NCBI RefSeq assembly: GCF_000067205.1
Contig: NC_010170.1
Coordinates: 3,348,001-3,412,000, forward strand
Reading direction: 5' to 3'
Length of the DNA stretch: 64,000 nucleotides
From: Bordetella petrii
GTDB taxonomy: Bacteria; Pseudomonadota; Gammaproteobacteria; Burkholderiales; Burkholderiaceae_B
The notes below the pieces were generated by a model that worked only from the letters and a program-made list of their open reading frames with translations, made no database searches and was not told the DNA's origin. This document shows positions 43,419 through 51,717 of this stretch, piece after piece (within the stretch, counting starts at the first letter, position 1; each line of letters begins with the position of its first letter). The translations under genes were made by a program, and so were the position numbers.

Positions 43419-43880
43419 CTAGAACACCTTGCGGTAAACAATAAAGCCCGACTGCTCGGCCACTTGGTCGTACAGGCGGCGCGCCGTGGCATTGCCTTCC
43501 TGGGTCTGCCAGTACACTCGTCCGCAATGCGCGGCGCGCGCCTGCTCGTAGACGGCTTCGATCAGCGCCCGTCCCACGCCACGGCCGCGCGCGGCTGGCA
43601 GGGTGTACAGATCCTGCAGGTAGCAATTGGGGCCCAGCGCGGTGGTGCTGCGGTGAAACAGGTAATGCACCAGCCCCAGCAGCGAACCTTCCGCCTCGGC
43701 CACCAGGGCATGCATGGGTTCGTAGCCATCGAAGAAGCGCGCCCATGTCGTGCGCGTGATCTCGTCGGGCAGCGCGGTGACGCCGGTACGGCCGTAAAAG
43801 GCGTTGTAGCCGTCCCAGAGCGGCTTCCAGGCAGCGAAGTCGTCTTGACGCACAGGGCGGATGGATACAGCGGCAGGCAT
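43419..43880 (-). CDS. GNAT-family N-acetyltransferase
   Basis: 153 residues. N-terminal SIRPVRQDDFAAWKPLWDGYNAFYG, core LQDLYTLPAARGRGVGRALIEAVYEQA with the acetyl-CoA loop ARGRGVG at about residue 95, and C-terminal YWQTQEGNATARRLYDQVAEQSGFIVYRK. This matches the small GNAT group with a conserved YxxLG-type start. Cytoplasmic; acceptor unknown. Single gene, convergent with the VOC gene. Confidence 0.88.
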   Translation of the reverse strand: MPAAVSIRPVRQDDFAAWKPLWDGYNAFYGRTGVTALPDEITRTTWARFFDGYEPMHALVAEAEGSLLGLVHYLFHRSTTALGPNCYLQDLYTLPAARGRGVGRALIEAVYEQARAAHCGRVYWQTQEGNATARRLYDQVAEQSGFIVYRKVF

Positions 43881-43932
43881 GTCCGGCCTCCGGGCAAAGT
43901 GGCGGATAAAGGGAATTCTACAAGCCGCCCGC

Positions 43933-43994
43933 TATCCACCCCAACTACCCACCCCACCACCCGCCGCACCACCTGCCGCACCACCCGCTCCCCC
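43933..43994. repeat. C-rich low-complexity tract
   Basis: An imperfect array of 11-12-base units such as CCACCCCAACTA and CACCACCCGCCG in the 234-bp gap before the hemolysin III gene. On the minus strand it is a G-rich tract. No reading frame or known site; it may come from slippage. Confidence 0.7.
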
Positions 43995-44114
43995 ATCGCG
44001 CGGCATTGTGCGCAATCAAGCGCGCCGCGCGAGTCTTCTTGAACTGCCAGGCGCAAACGCCTAAGGTGTGTTAATTGCACACCCCGTGCGTCCTGCCGCG
44101 CAACCTGCCTTCAC

Positions 44115-44771
44115 ATGTCCCGCACCGACCGCCCCCAGACTTTCGGCGAAGAAATCGCCAACAGCGTCAGCCACGGCCTGGGCGCGCTGGGCGCCCTGCT
44201 GGCGGCGCCGCTACTGATCGTGGGCGCCACCCGCCAGGGCGACGCCGCCCTGATCGCCGGCACGGCGGTCTTTGCCGCCTCCATGTGCCTGCTGTATCTG
44301 GCCTCCGCGCTGTACCATGCCCTGCCGCGCGGCCGCGCCAAGCGGCTGTTCAACGTGCTCGATCACTCCGCCATCTATCTGCTCATCGCCGGCACCTACA
44401 CGCCGTTCACCCTGGGGCCGCTGCGCGGCCCGTGGGGCTGGACCTTGCTGGCGCTGGTGTGGGGCCTGGCGGCGCTGGGCGTCACGCTGAAGGCCAGCCG
44501 GCGGCTCGACCGTCCGCTGCTGTCCACCGGCCTGTACCTGGCCATGGGCTGGCTGGTGGCCATCGCGGTCGACCCCGTGCTCGAACACGTGCCCGCCGGC
44601 GGGCTGTGGCTGCTGCTGGCCGGCGGCCTGGCCTACACGGCAGGGGTCGTGTTCTTCGTGCTCGATTCGCGCTGGCGCTACGCCCACTTTGTTTGGCACT
44701 TGTTCGTGCTGGCGGGCACGGCATGCCATTTTTTTGCCGCGCTCTGGTACGCCATGCCGGTGGCGGCGTAG
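44115..44771 (+). CDS. hemolysin III / PAQR-family membrane protein (YqfA-like)
   Basis: 218 residues, seven membrane helices. PAQR/HlyIII residues are present: EEIANSVSHGLGAL with His at 20, ASALYHAL with a His in helix 2, VLDHSAIYLLIAGTYTPFTL, and the final FVWHLFVLAGTACHFFA with two His. These Ser/His/Asp residues form the metal site of the family. Inner-membrane; bacterial members are linked to membrane lipid homeostasis, and haemolysis is a heterologous effect. Single gene. Confidence 0.92.
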   Translation: MSRTDRPQTFGEEIANSVSHGLGALGALLAAPLLIVGATRQGDAALIAGTAVFAASMCLLYLASALYHALPRGRAKRLFNVLDHSAIYLLIAGTYTPFTLGPLRGPWGWTLLALVWGLAALGVTLKASRRLDRPLLSTGLYLAMGWLVAIAVDPVLEHVPAGGLWLLLAGGLAYTAGVVFFVLDSRWRYAHFVWHLFVLAGTACHFFAALWYAMPVAA

Positions 44772-44790
44772 CCCTGGCGCCGGTCCGGTT

Positions 44791-45627
44791 TCAACTACGG
44801 TCCGGCACGAACGGATACGCCTGCACCCGGCCGCCGCCAGCCACGATGGCGGTGGCCTCGGGCACGTCTTCCCACGCGCCGGGCAACTCCACCAAAGGCT
44901 CGGACAGCAGCATGTAGGCGTCGTCGTCCAGCGCCGCGATGCGCGGCTCGTCGGGATACAACTGCTTCAGGTGCCGCACGTCGGTGCTATGGAACAGCGA
45001 GCGCGAATTCGCCTCGCTAGAGTACCGCACCGCGATCAGGCGCTGCCCGTCCAGCGCGCACACCGTCATGTTCAGCGGATGCTCGATGCCATGCCGGTGC
45101 CCGACATCTTCCACTACGGCCACCATGCGCTGCAGGGCCGGCACGGGGTCGGACTCCAGGCCCAGGCTCAGCGCCAGCAGGAACATCACTTCTGAATCGG
45201 TAGAGCCCTCGAGCGACGCGAAGTACCGCGGCGCGATCTGCATCATCAGTTCGCGCCGCAGCAACGGATAGCCGCGGATCAGGCCGTTGTGCACGAACAG
45301 CCAGCGGCCATGACGAAACGGGTGGCAGTTGGTTTCCTGGGCTGGCGTGTCGGTGGCGGCGCGGATGTGCGCCACGAACAGCGGCGCCCGGATGGCGCGC
45401 GCCGCCTCGCGCAGGTTGCGGTCGTTCCAGGCCGGATGAATGCTGCGGTAGCGGTATGGAAGCTCGTCCGGATCGGCGCCATACCAGCCCAGCCCGAAGC
45501 CGTCGCCATTGGTGGTGGTGGCGCCCAGCCGCGAGTGCAGGCTCTGGTCGATAAGCGAGTGCCGAGCCTTGAAAATGACAGTCTCGAGTTGCAGGGGACT
45601 ACCGGTATAAGCCATCCAACGGCACAT
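44791..45627 (-). CDS. class II glutamine amidotransferase (YafJ/EgtC-like)
   Basis: 278 residues. The N-terminal nucleophile is C2 (MCRWMAYTG), followed by TTTNGDGFGLGWYG, RAPLFVAHIRAATDTPAQETNCHPFRHGRWLFVHNG and STDSEVMFLL, the full set of glutaminase residues of the GATase_4/YafJ group. It hydrolyses glutamine or a gamma-glutamyl amide; YafJ's substrate is unsettled and EgtC is the ergothioneine counterpart. Cytoplasmic. Convergent with the hemolysin III gene (20 bp) and divergent from sorA. Confidence 0.92.
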   Translation of the reverse strand: MCRWMAYTGSPLQLETVIFKARHSLIDQSLHSRLGATTTNGDGFGLGWYGADPDELPYRYRSIHPAWNDRNLREAARAIRAPLFVAHIRAATDTPAQETNCHPFRHGRWLFVHNGLIRGYPLLRRELMMQIAPRYFASLEGSTDSEVMFLLALSLGLESDPVPALQRMVAVVEDVGHRHGIEHPLNMTVCALDGQRLIAVRYSSEANSRSLFHSTDVRHLKQLYPDEPRIAALDDDAYMLLSEPLVELPGAWEDVPEATAIVAGGGRVQAYPFVPDRS

Positions 45628-45845
45628 GGAAACGCTCCTCGAATTCGGGTCGACAGGGTTTTATACGCTTTTTGATAAAAGCCGCCGCATTCTTACAACC
45701 CGTTGACATATAGACAGGCATTGCCGATCATGACAGCCAGCCGTTGCCAAGGCGGCAAGGCCGCCGCCTGGCGGCCAACCACAAGCACCATAAACACAAT
45801 ACCGCGCCTGCCCTCGGCAATGCGCGGCAACCGGAGAGGCTTGTC

Positions 45846-47087
45846 ATGGAGACTACACCCCTTAATCCCGCGCGCCGCCGCCTGCTGGCGGGCAGCGCCG
45901 GCGCACTGACCGTGGCCGGGCTCGCCACCTCTGGCGTGGCGCGCGCCAGCGAACAGGCGGGCAGCAAGGCCGCCGCCGCTCCGGCGGCCTCCGCGGCCAA
46001 GCCGCTGCCGGCCTACGCCGCCTGGAAAGACCCCGACAGCGTCATCGTGCACAGCGCCAATACCATCGAAACCCGGCGCGGCGCTTTCGGCGACGGCGTC
46101 ATCACGCCGGCGCGCGAACTGTACGTGCGTAACAACCTGCCGCCGCCCGATGCATCGATTCTCGACGACCGCGATGCGTGGGCGGTCGAGATCCAGGGCG
46201 TGAAGCAACCCCGCACGCTGACGCTGGGCGAACTCAAGACCCTGGGCGTGGAGACCATGGCCACCGTGCTGCAATGCTCCGGCAATGGCCGGGGGTTCTT
46301 CCCGCACCAGCCCAGCGGCACGAAATGGCAGGTCGGCGCGGCCGGCTGCGTCATGTGGACCGGCATCCCGGTGCGCACGCTGGTCGAATACCTGGGCGGC
46401 CTGGAAGGCGACCCTGCCTACATGACCGGCACCGGTGGCGAGAAGCTGCCCGACGGCCTGGACCCGAAAACCCTCATGGTCGAACGCTCGGTGCCGCGCG
46501 ACACCATGCAGGACGCCATGCTGGCCTGGGAAATGAACAATGAGCCGCTGTCGCTGGCGCACGGCGGCCCGCTGAGGCTGATCGTTCCGGGCTATACGGG
46601 CGTGAACAACGTCAAGTACATCAAGCGCCTGGCGTTCACCACCGAGCAAAGCCCCGTGAAAATCCAGCAGACCAGCTACCGGCTGGCGCCGCTGGACGCC
46701 AAGCCCGGCCCCGAACACCCCTCTGCCTGGGCCATGACGCCGAAGTCGTGGGTAACCGCGCCCGGCGCCGACGGCGAGCCCGTCAAGGCCGGACGGCAAC
46801 TGGTGCGCGGCGTGGCGTTTTGCGGCATCCATGCCGTCAAGCGCGTGGACGTATCGCTCGATGGCGGCAAGACTTGGAAACAGGCCACGCTGGTGGGCCC
46901 TGACCTGGGCAAATACGCCTGGCGCCAGTTTGCCCTGGCGGTCGAGCTGCCCGCCGGCGAACACGTGCTGGCCAGCCGGGTCGAAGACACCGAAGGCAAC
47001 GTGCAAGTGGAAGAGCGCGTCGAGAACGTACGTGGCTACTTGAACGCCAGCTGGCGCGACCATGCCTTGAAGATCACCGTGTCATGA
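45846..47087 (+). CDS. sorA: sulfite dehydrogenase, molybdopterin subunit (SorA)
   Basis: 413 residues from ATG 45846 (site GGAGAGGCTTGTC). N-terminal Tat signal NPARRRLLAGSAGALTVAG, so it is exported folded with cofactor. The Mo-ligand cysteine is C144 in TVLQCSGNGRGFF, followed by the GAAGCVMWTGIPVRTL and GGPLRLIVPGY motifs of the sulfite oxidase family; the C-terminal dimerisation domain (about 290-413) has DVSLDGGKTWKQA. It oxidises sulfite to sulfate in the periplasm. The overlapping sorB gene supplies the electron acceptor. Confidence 0.92.
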   Translation: METTPLNPARRRLLAGSAGALTVAGLATSGVARASEQAGSKAAAAPAASAAKPLPAYAAWKDPDSVIVHSANTIETRRGAFGDGVITPARELYVRNNLPPPDASILDDRDAWAVEIQGVKQPRTLTLGELKTLGVETMATVLQCSGNGRGFFPHQPSGTKWQVGAAGCVMWTGIPVRTLVEYLGGLEGDPAYMTGTGGEKLPDGLDPKTLMVERSVPRDTMQDAMLAWEMNNEPLSLAHGGPLRLIVPGYTGVNNVKYIKRLAFTTEQSPVKIQQTSYRLAPLDAKPGPEHPSAWAMTPKSWVTAPGADGEPVKAGRQLVRGVAFCGIHAVKRVDVSLDGGKTWKQATLVGPDLGKYAWRQFALAVELPAGEHVLASRVEDTEGNVQVEERVENVRGYLNASWRDHALKITVS

Positions 47088-47464
47088 CCATGGTGGCATC
47101 GATGCATCGTCATACGCTGTTGCGCCGCCGCGCCGGCGGCTTGCGCCTGGGCCTGGCCGCGCTGGCGGCAGGCCTGTGCGCGGCGGCCGCGCCCGCGGCG
47201 GCCGATCCGGCCAACGCCGAGGCCGGCCGCGCCCTTTTCACCAAGACGGCCGCGCCAGCCTGCGCCGTGTGCCACACCCTGGCCGATGCCGGCGCGGCCG
47301 GGGCCATCGGGCCGAATCTGGACGAACTCAAGCCCGATGCCCATCGGGTTGCACAGGCGGTGCGCAATGGCATCGGCGTGATGCCGGCATTTGAATCCCT
47401 CAGCGACGCCGAGGTGCAGATACTGGCCGAATACGTCTCCAGCGCCACCGGCGCCGCGCAATAG
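47084..47464 (+). CDS. sorB: sulfite dehydrogenase cytochrome c subunit (SorB)
   Basis: 126 residues. Signal peptide up to about 40 (AAPAAA-DP), haem motif CAVCH at 60-64, distal Met in GVMPAFESLSD. A small mono-haem periplasmic cytochrome c. Its start overlaps the sorA stop (ATGA), so the two are made in equal amounts and form the SorAB heterodimer that passes electrons from sulfite to the respiratory chain. MHRH at residue 7 is another possible start. Confidence 0.92.
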   Translation: MTMVASMHRHTLLRRRAGGLRLGLAALAAGLCAAAAPAAADPANAEAGRALFTKTAAPACAVCHTLADAGAAGAIGPNLDELKPDAHRVAQAVRNGIGVMPAFESLSDAEVQILAEYVSSATGAAQ

Positions 47465-47510
47465 CGCCACTGAAATAGGCGCCCCAGGGCTGCCCCGGCC
47501 TTGGGCTCCA

Positions 47511-47635
47511 CAGTGGCTGGCCCACAGCGGCTGCCCCATAGCGGCTACACAGTGGCTGCCCTATAGCGGCTACCCATAGCGGCTACCCACAGCGGCTGGC
47601 CCCACAGGTGTCTGGCTCCGCAGGTGCCAGACACC
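47511..47635. repeat. short tandem array plus palindromic repeat A
   Basis: 47511-47603 is an imperfect run of 11-13-base units of the form (C/T)A(C/T)AG(C/T)GGCTG-CC or ATAGCGGCTACC. It is followed by a perfect palindrome, GGTGTCTGGC at 47607-47616 and GCCAGACACC at 47626-47635. It lies between convergent sorB and VOC genes; the palindrome may end transcription. Confidence 0.8.
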
Positions 47636-47674
47636 ACAACGAGCATCACCGGCGCCGCGCGCCAGCCCTGATTT

Positions 47675-48097
47675 TTAATCGGCAGGCAGCATGTTCGGAT
47701 TCCATGCCACTTCCCACAGGTGCCCGTCCGGGTCCTGGAAATACCCCGCGTAGCCGCCCCAGAACGTGTCCGCGGCGGGCTTGGTGATGGTAGCGCCCGC
47801 CGCGCGCGCTTGCTGCATGACGAAGTCGACTTCGTTCTTATCGGCCACATTGTGCGCCAGCGAGCATTCGGTGGCGCTGCGGGGCCCGGCCGGCAGGCCG
47901 CTGTCGTGCGCCAGGCTGGCGCGCGGCCACAGCGCCAGTTTCAAGCCGGGCTGCAAGTCGAAGAACGCCACGGCGCCATGCTCGAACTCGGTGCCGATGA
48001 TGCCGGGCGTTGCCAGGCCCAGGCCATCGCGGTAGAACTCCACGGCGCGCGCCAGGTCGTCCACGCCAAGCGTGATCAGGGTAATGCGGGGCTTCAT
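47675..48097 (-). CDS. VOC/glyoxalase family protein
   Basis: 140 residues: RITLITLGVDDLARAVEFYRDGLGL at the start, HGAVAFFDLQPGLKLALWPR, LAHNVADKNEVDFVMQQARAAGATI, and WGGYAGYFQDPDGHLWEVAWNP at the end. It is a typical VOC fold with metal residues near H in the second unit and E in the last strand (LWEV). Role unknown; members detoxify methylglyoxal, fosfomycin or act as dioxygenases. Divergent from the aldo/keto reductase, about 100 bp apart. Confidence 0.88.
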   Translation of the reverse strand: MKPRITLITLGVDDLARAVEFYRDGLGLATPGIIGTEFEHGAVAFFDLQPGLKLALWPRASLAHDSGLPAGPRSATECSLAHNVADKNEVDFVMQQARAAGATITKPAADTFWGGYAGYFQDPDGHLWEVAWNPNMLPAD

Positions 48098-48197
48098 GTC
48101 GGGCTCCAGGCAGGCGGGTGACGGGCGGTTATTGAATCATCGCCCCGGGCCGGTAGTAACATCAACCCCGAATTTCATTTCTACCGGAGTCTCACCC

Positions 48198-49244
48198 TTG
48201 AAATACCGCAAACTCGGCCGCACCGATACCGAAGTCAGCCTGATCGGCCTGGGCACCATGACCTGGGGCGAACAGAATTCCGAAGCCGATGCCCATCGGC
48301 AGCTCGACTACGCGCTGTCGCGCGGGGTGAACCTGGTCGACACCGCGGAAATGTACCCAGTGCCGCCCAAGCCCGACACGCAAGGCCGCACCGAAACCTA
48401 CATCGGCACCTGGCTGGCCAAGACCGGCCGCCGCCACGACATTGTGCTGGCCAGCAAGGCCGCCGGGCCGGTGCGCGATGCCAAGCGCCCCAGCCACATC
48501 CGCGACGGCAAGACGTTCCTTGACCGCAAAAACCTCACCGCCGCGCTGGACGCCAGCCTCAAGCGCCTGCAAACCGACTACCTGGACCTGTACCAGCTGC
48601 ACTGGCCCGACCGCAGCACGGCCACCTTCGGCCGCGAGTACCCGTGGATCGACGACGACTACACCGTTCCCGTGCAGGAAACCCTGGAAGTGCTGCAAGA
48701 CTTCGTGCGCGCCGGCAAGGTGCGGCACATCGGGGTCTCGAATGAAACCCCGTGGGGGGTGGCGCAGTTCCTCAAGCACGCTGACACGCTGGGTCTGCCG
48801 CGCATCGACACCATCCAGAACCCGTACAGCCTGCTCAACCGCACCTACGAAAGCGGCCTGTCCGAATTCAGCCACCGCGAACAGGTCAGCCTGCTGGCCT
48901 ACTCGCCGCTCGCGATGGGCGTGCTGTCGGGCAAGTACCTGGACGGCGCCCGCCCCGAAGGCGCGCGCCTGACGTTGTTCACGCGCTTTACCCGCTACAG
49001 TAACGAACGCACCGAGGCCGCCACCCGGCAATACGTACAACTGGCGCGCGACCATGGGTTGTCGCCCACCCACCTTGCGCTGGCCTGGGTGAACCAGCAG
49101 CCTTCGGTGGCCAGCAACCTGATCGGCGCCACTACGCTCGACCAGTTGAAAGAAGACATCGACAGCGTCGATGTGAGCTTGCCGCCGGAACTGCTGGAGC
49201 AGATCGACAAAATCCACGCCGGCAACCCGAACCCGGCGCCATAG
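48198..49244 (+). CDS. aldo/keto reductase, Tas-like
   Basis: 348 residues from a TTG at 48198; CGGAGT lies 7 nt upstream and the protein then begins LKYRKLGRTDTEVSLIGLGTMTWGEQNSEADAHRQL, exactly like E. coli Tas (346 residues). Catalytic tetrad: Asp and Tyr in NLVDTAEMYPVPP, Lys in DIVLASKAAGP, His in YQLHWPDRST. (beta-alpha)8 barrel, NADPH-dependent reductase of aldehydes or ketones; substrate unknown. No ATG exists at the native N-terminus, so a UUG start is probable. Confidence 0.93.
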   Translation: MKYRKLGRTDTEVSLIGLGTMTWGEQNSEADAHRQLDYALSRGVNLVDTAEMYPVPPKPDTQGRTETYIGTWLAKTGRRHDIVLASKAAGPVRDAKRPSHIRDGKTFLDRKNLTAALDASLKRLQTDYLDLYQLHWPDRSTATFGREYPWIDDDYTVPVQETLEVLQDFVRAGKVRHIGVSNETPWGVAQFLKHADTLGLPRIDTIQNPYSLLNRTYESGLSEFSHREQVSLLAYSPLAMGVLSGKYLDGARPEGARLTLFTRFTRYSNERTEAATRQYVQLARDHGLSPTHLALAWVNQQPSVASNLIGATTLDQLKEDIDSVDVSLPPELLEQIDKIHAGNPNPAP

Positions 49245-49286
49245 CGGCGGGCCGCGCGGGGTGCCGGGGACAGGTAGCCCTAGCCT

Positions 49287-50009
49287 CTAGCCCAGCAGCT
49301 GCTCGGCCAGGCCGTTGAAATCGTCGGCCACCGCATCCCAGTCTTGCTCGGGGTGCAGGTCGATGGCCTGACCCGGCCCGTGCTCGGTGGGCCGGCGCAC
49401 GAAGGCTGTCTTGAGCCCGCACTGGCGCGCGGCCGCCAGGTCGCCATTGTGCGCCGCCACCATGCACACCTGCGATGGGCTCAGCCCCAGCACCTCGGCG
49501 GTGCGCAAATAGGCTTGCGGCATGGGTTTGTAGGCCTGCGCCACCTCGGCGCCCAGAATGGCATCCCAGGGCAGGCCCGCGCGCTTGGCCATGTCCAGCA
49601 TCAGACGGATATTGCCGTTTGACAGCGGCGCGATGATGTAGCGGGTTTTCAGGCGGGCCAGCCCGGCCACCGAATCGGGCCAGGGGTCCAGGCGATGCCA
49701 GGCCAGGTTCAGCGCATCCAGCTCGGCGGCGGGCACGCCCGCCAGGTCGATACCGGCATCGCGCAGGGCGGCTTCCAGGTTTTCGCGGTGCAGGACATCC
49801 AGCCGCACAAAGGGCCGCTGCCCGCTGCGCACCGCCTGCATCGACGGGCCGTAATGGCTGCGCCACGCATCGGCGAAGGCCAACGGCTCGATCCTGCCCT
49901 GGCCGTGCCGGGCCAGGAATGGCTCGGCCTCGCGGGCCACGCCGGTGCGCCAGTCGACCACCGTGCCGAACACATCAAATACCAGTGCCTGCACCTCGTT
50001 CCACGCCAT
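49287..50009 (-). CDS. haloacid dehalogenase, type II
   Basis: 240 residues from ATG 50009. HAD motifs: nucleophile Asp D12 in ALVFDVFGTVVDWR, motif II Ser in APLSNGN, motif III Lys in AQAYKPMPQAYL, and C-terminal AAHNGDLAAARQCG with the acidic residue. The VFGTVVDWR opening is diagnostic of L-2-haloacid dehalogenases, which swap halide for hydroxyl with inversion. It follows the ABC-2 permease gene by 23 bp on the same strand and may be co-transcribed, without an obvious functional link. Confidence 0.9.
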   Translation of the reverse strand: MAWNEVQALVFDVFGTVVDWRTGVAREAEPFLARHGQGRIEPLAFADAWRSHYGPSMQAVRSGQRPFVRLDVLHRENLEAALRDAGIDLAGVPAAELDALNLAWHRLDPWPDSVAGLARLKTRYIIAPLSNGNIRLMLDMAKRAGLPWDAILGAEVAQAYKPMPQAYLRTAEVLGLSPSQVCMVAAHNGDLAAARQCGLKTAFVRRPTEHGPGQAIDLHPEQDWDAVADDFNGLAEQLLG

Positions 50010-50032
50010 GACCGCCTCCGTTTGCGAACCGG

Positions 50033-50794
50033 CTAGGTCTTGAGCCGGTAACCCGTCTTGAAGATCCAGCGAACGCCCACCAGGCATGCCGCCAGGAACG
50101 CCAGTGTCATGCCCAGGCTGATGGCCACACTGACATCCGATACGCCATAGAAGCTCCAGCGAAAACCGCTGACCAGATACACCACCGGATTGAACAGGGT
50201 GACGCCCTGCCAGAACGGCGGCAGCATCTTGATGGAATAAAAAGTGCCGCCCAGGAAGGTCAGCGGCGTGATGATCATCAGGGGGATGATCTGCAGCTTC
50301 TCGAAGCCGTCGGCCCACACACCGATAATGAACCCGAACAGGCTGAACGTGACCGAGGTGAGCACCAGGAAACCGATCATCCAGAACGGATGCGCGATCT
50401 GGAAGTCGACGAACAGGCGCGCGGTGGCCAGCGTGATGAGCCCCAGAATGATGGATTTGCTGGCCGCGGCGCCCACGTAGCCGGTGACGATCTCGATGTA
50501 CGAGATCGGCGCCGAATGGATTTCGTAGATGGTGCCCGAAAAGCGCGGCATGTAGATGCCGAATGAAGCATTGGCCACGCTCTGCGTCAGCAGCGACAGC
50601 ATGATCATGCCGGGCACGATGAACGCCCCGTAGCTGACGCCTTCGATCTCGACCATGTGCGACCCGATGGCCGAGCCGAACACCACGAAGTACAGCGCCG
50701 TGGACACCACCGGCGAGGCCACGCTCTGCATCAGCGTGCGCCAGGCACGGGCCATTTCAAACAGGTAGATGGCGCGGATGGCATAGAAATTCAT
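50033..50794 (-). CDS. ABC-2 type permease
   Basis: 253 residues, six membrane helices of the ABC-2 family (NodJ/YadH type): RTLMQSVASPVVSTALYFVVFGSAIG, SYGAFIVPGMIMLSLLTQSVANASFGIYM, then GTFYSIKMLPPFWQGVTLFNPVVYLVSGFRW. Partner of the ATPase encoded just upstream; the two genes overlap by 4 bp. Together they probably export a lipid, polysaccharide or drug from the cytoplasm. No substrate clue. Confidence 0.92.
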   Translation of the reverse strand: MNFYAIRAIYLFEMARAWRTLMQSVASPVVSTALYFVVFGSAIGSHMVEIEGVSYGAFIVPGMIMLSLLTQSVANASFGIYMPRFSGTIYEIHSAPISYIEIVTGYVGAAASKSIILGLITLATARLFVDFQIAHPFWMIGFLVLTSVTFSLFGFIIGVWADGFEKLQIIPLMIITPLTFLGGTFYSIKMLPPFWQGVTLFNPVVYLVSGFRWSFYGVSDVSVAISLGMTLAFLAACLVGVRWIFKTGYRLKT

Positions 50795-51717
50795 GATTGG
50801 GCACTCACCAGGCTGACGAAGATTTCCTCCAGCGAGCTCTCGGAGGAACTGAGGTCGGTGAATTCGATACCCGCCTCGTCCAGTTGGCGCAGCAGGCGCG
50901 CGACCTCGCCCCCGCCCTGTTCGTTGTCGTACGAATACACCAGCCGGTGGCCATCGTCGGCCAGCTCCAGGCCGTACCCGCCCAGCGCCGCCGGCACGGC
51001 CGGCAGGGCCGTTTTCAAGGTAAGCGCGAGCTGGCGCTTGCCCAGTTTTTTCATCAGGGCGTGCTTTTCTTCCACCAGGATGATCTCGCCCTTGCGGATC
51101 ACGCCGATGCGGTCGGCCATTTCCTGGGCTTCTTCAATGTAGTGGGTGGTAAGAATGATGGTGACGCCGCTTTCGCGCAGGCGCCGCACCATGTCCCACA
51201 TGCCGCGGCGCAGTTCGACGTCGACGCCGGCCGTGGGTTCGTCCAGGAACAGGATCTGCGGCTCGTGCGACAGCGCCTTGGCGATCATCACGCGGCGCTT
51301 CATGCCGCCCGACAGAGCCATAATGCGCGAATCTTTCTTGTCCCATAGCGACAGGTCGCGCAGCACCTTTTCCACGTACGCCGGATCGGCCGGCTTGCCG
51401 AACAGCCCGCGGCTGAAGGTAACCGTGTTCCAGACGCTTTCGAAGGCGTCGGTGGAGATTTCCTGCGGCACCAGGCCGATACGCGAGCGCGCCTTCCGGT
51501 AATCGGCCACGATGTCGTAGCCATCGGCCAGCACCCGGCCCTGGCCGGGGTTGACGATGCCACAGATGATGCTGATCAGGGTGGTCTTGCCGGCCCCGTT
51601 GGGGCCCAGCAGCGCGAATATCTCGCCGCGCTGAATGTCGAGATTGATGTTCTTCAAGGCCTGATGTCCGGACGCGTACGTCTTGGACAGGCCTTGTACG
51701 GAAATGACGGGCTGCAC
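50791..51717 (-). CDS. ABC transporter ATP-binding protein (ABC-2 exporter)
   Basis: 308 residues. Walker A GPNGAGKTT at 38-46, signature LSGGMKRR near 141, Walker B ILFLDEPTAGVD near 160, switch His in ILTTHYIEEA. The extended C-terminal domain is that of drug/lipid ABC-2 exporters (NodI/YadG). Drives the permease encoded by the overlapping next gene. It is the first gene of a three-gene unit with the haloacid dehalogenase at the end, and the large repeat island lies upstream of it. Confidence 0.93.
   Translation of the reverse strand: MQPVISVQGLSKTYASGHQALKNINLDIQRGEIFALLGPNGAGKTTLISIICGIVNPGQGRVLADGYDIVADYRKARSRIGLVPQEISTDAFESVWNTVTFSRGLFGKPADPAYVEKVLRDLSLWDKKDSRIMALSGGMKRRVMIAKALSHEPQILFLDEPTAGVDVELRRGMWDMVRRLRESGVTIILTTHYIEEAQEMADRIGVIRKGEIILVEEKHALMKKLGKRQLALTLKTALPAVPAALGGYGLELADDGHRLVYSYDNEQGGGEVARLLRQLDEAGIEFTDLSSSESSLEEIFVSLVSAQS

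Noticed and set aside
45657..45682. TTTTAT/ATAAAA inverted repeat between YafJ-like and sorA genes
   Set aside because: Short arms and long spacer; could be chance in an AT-rich patch.
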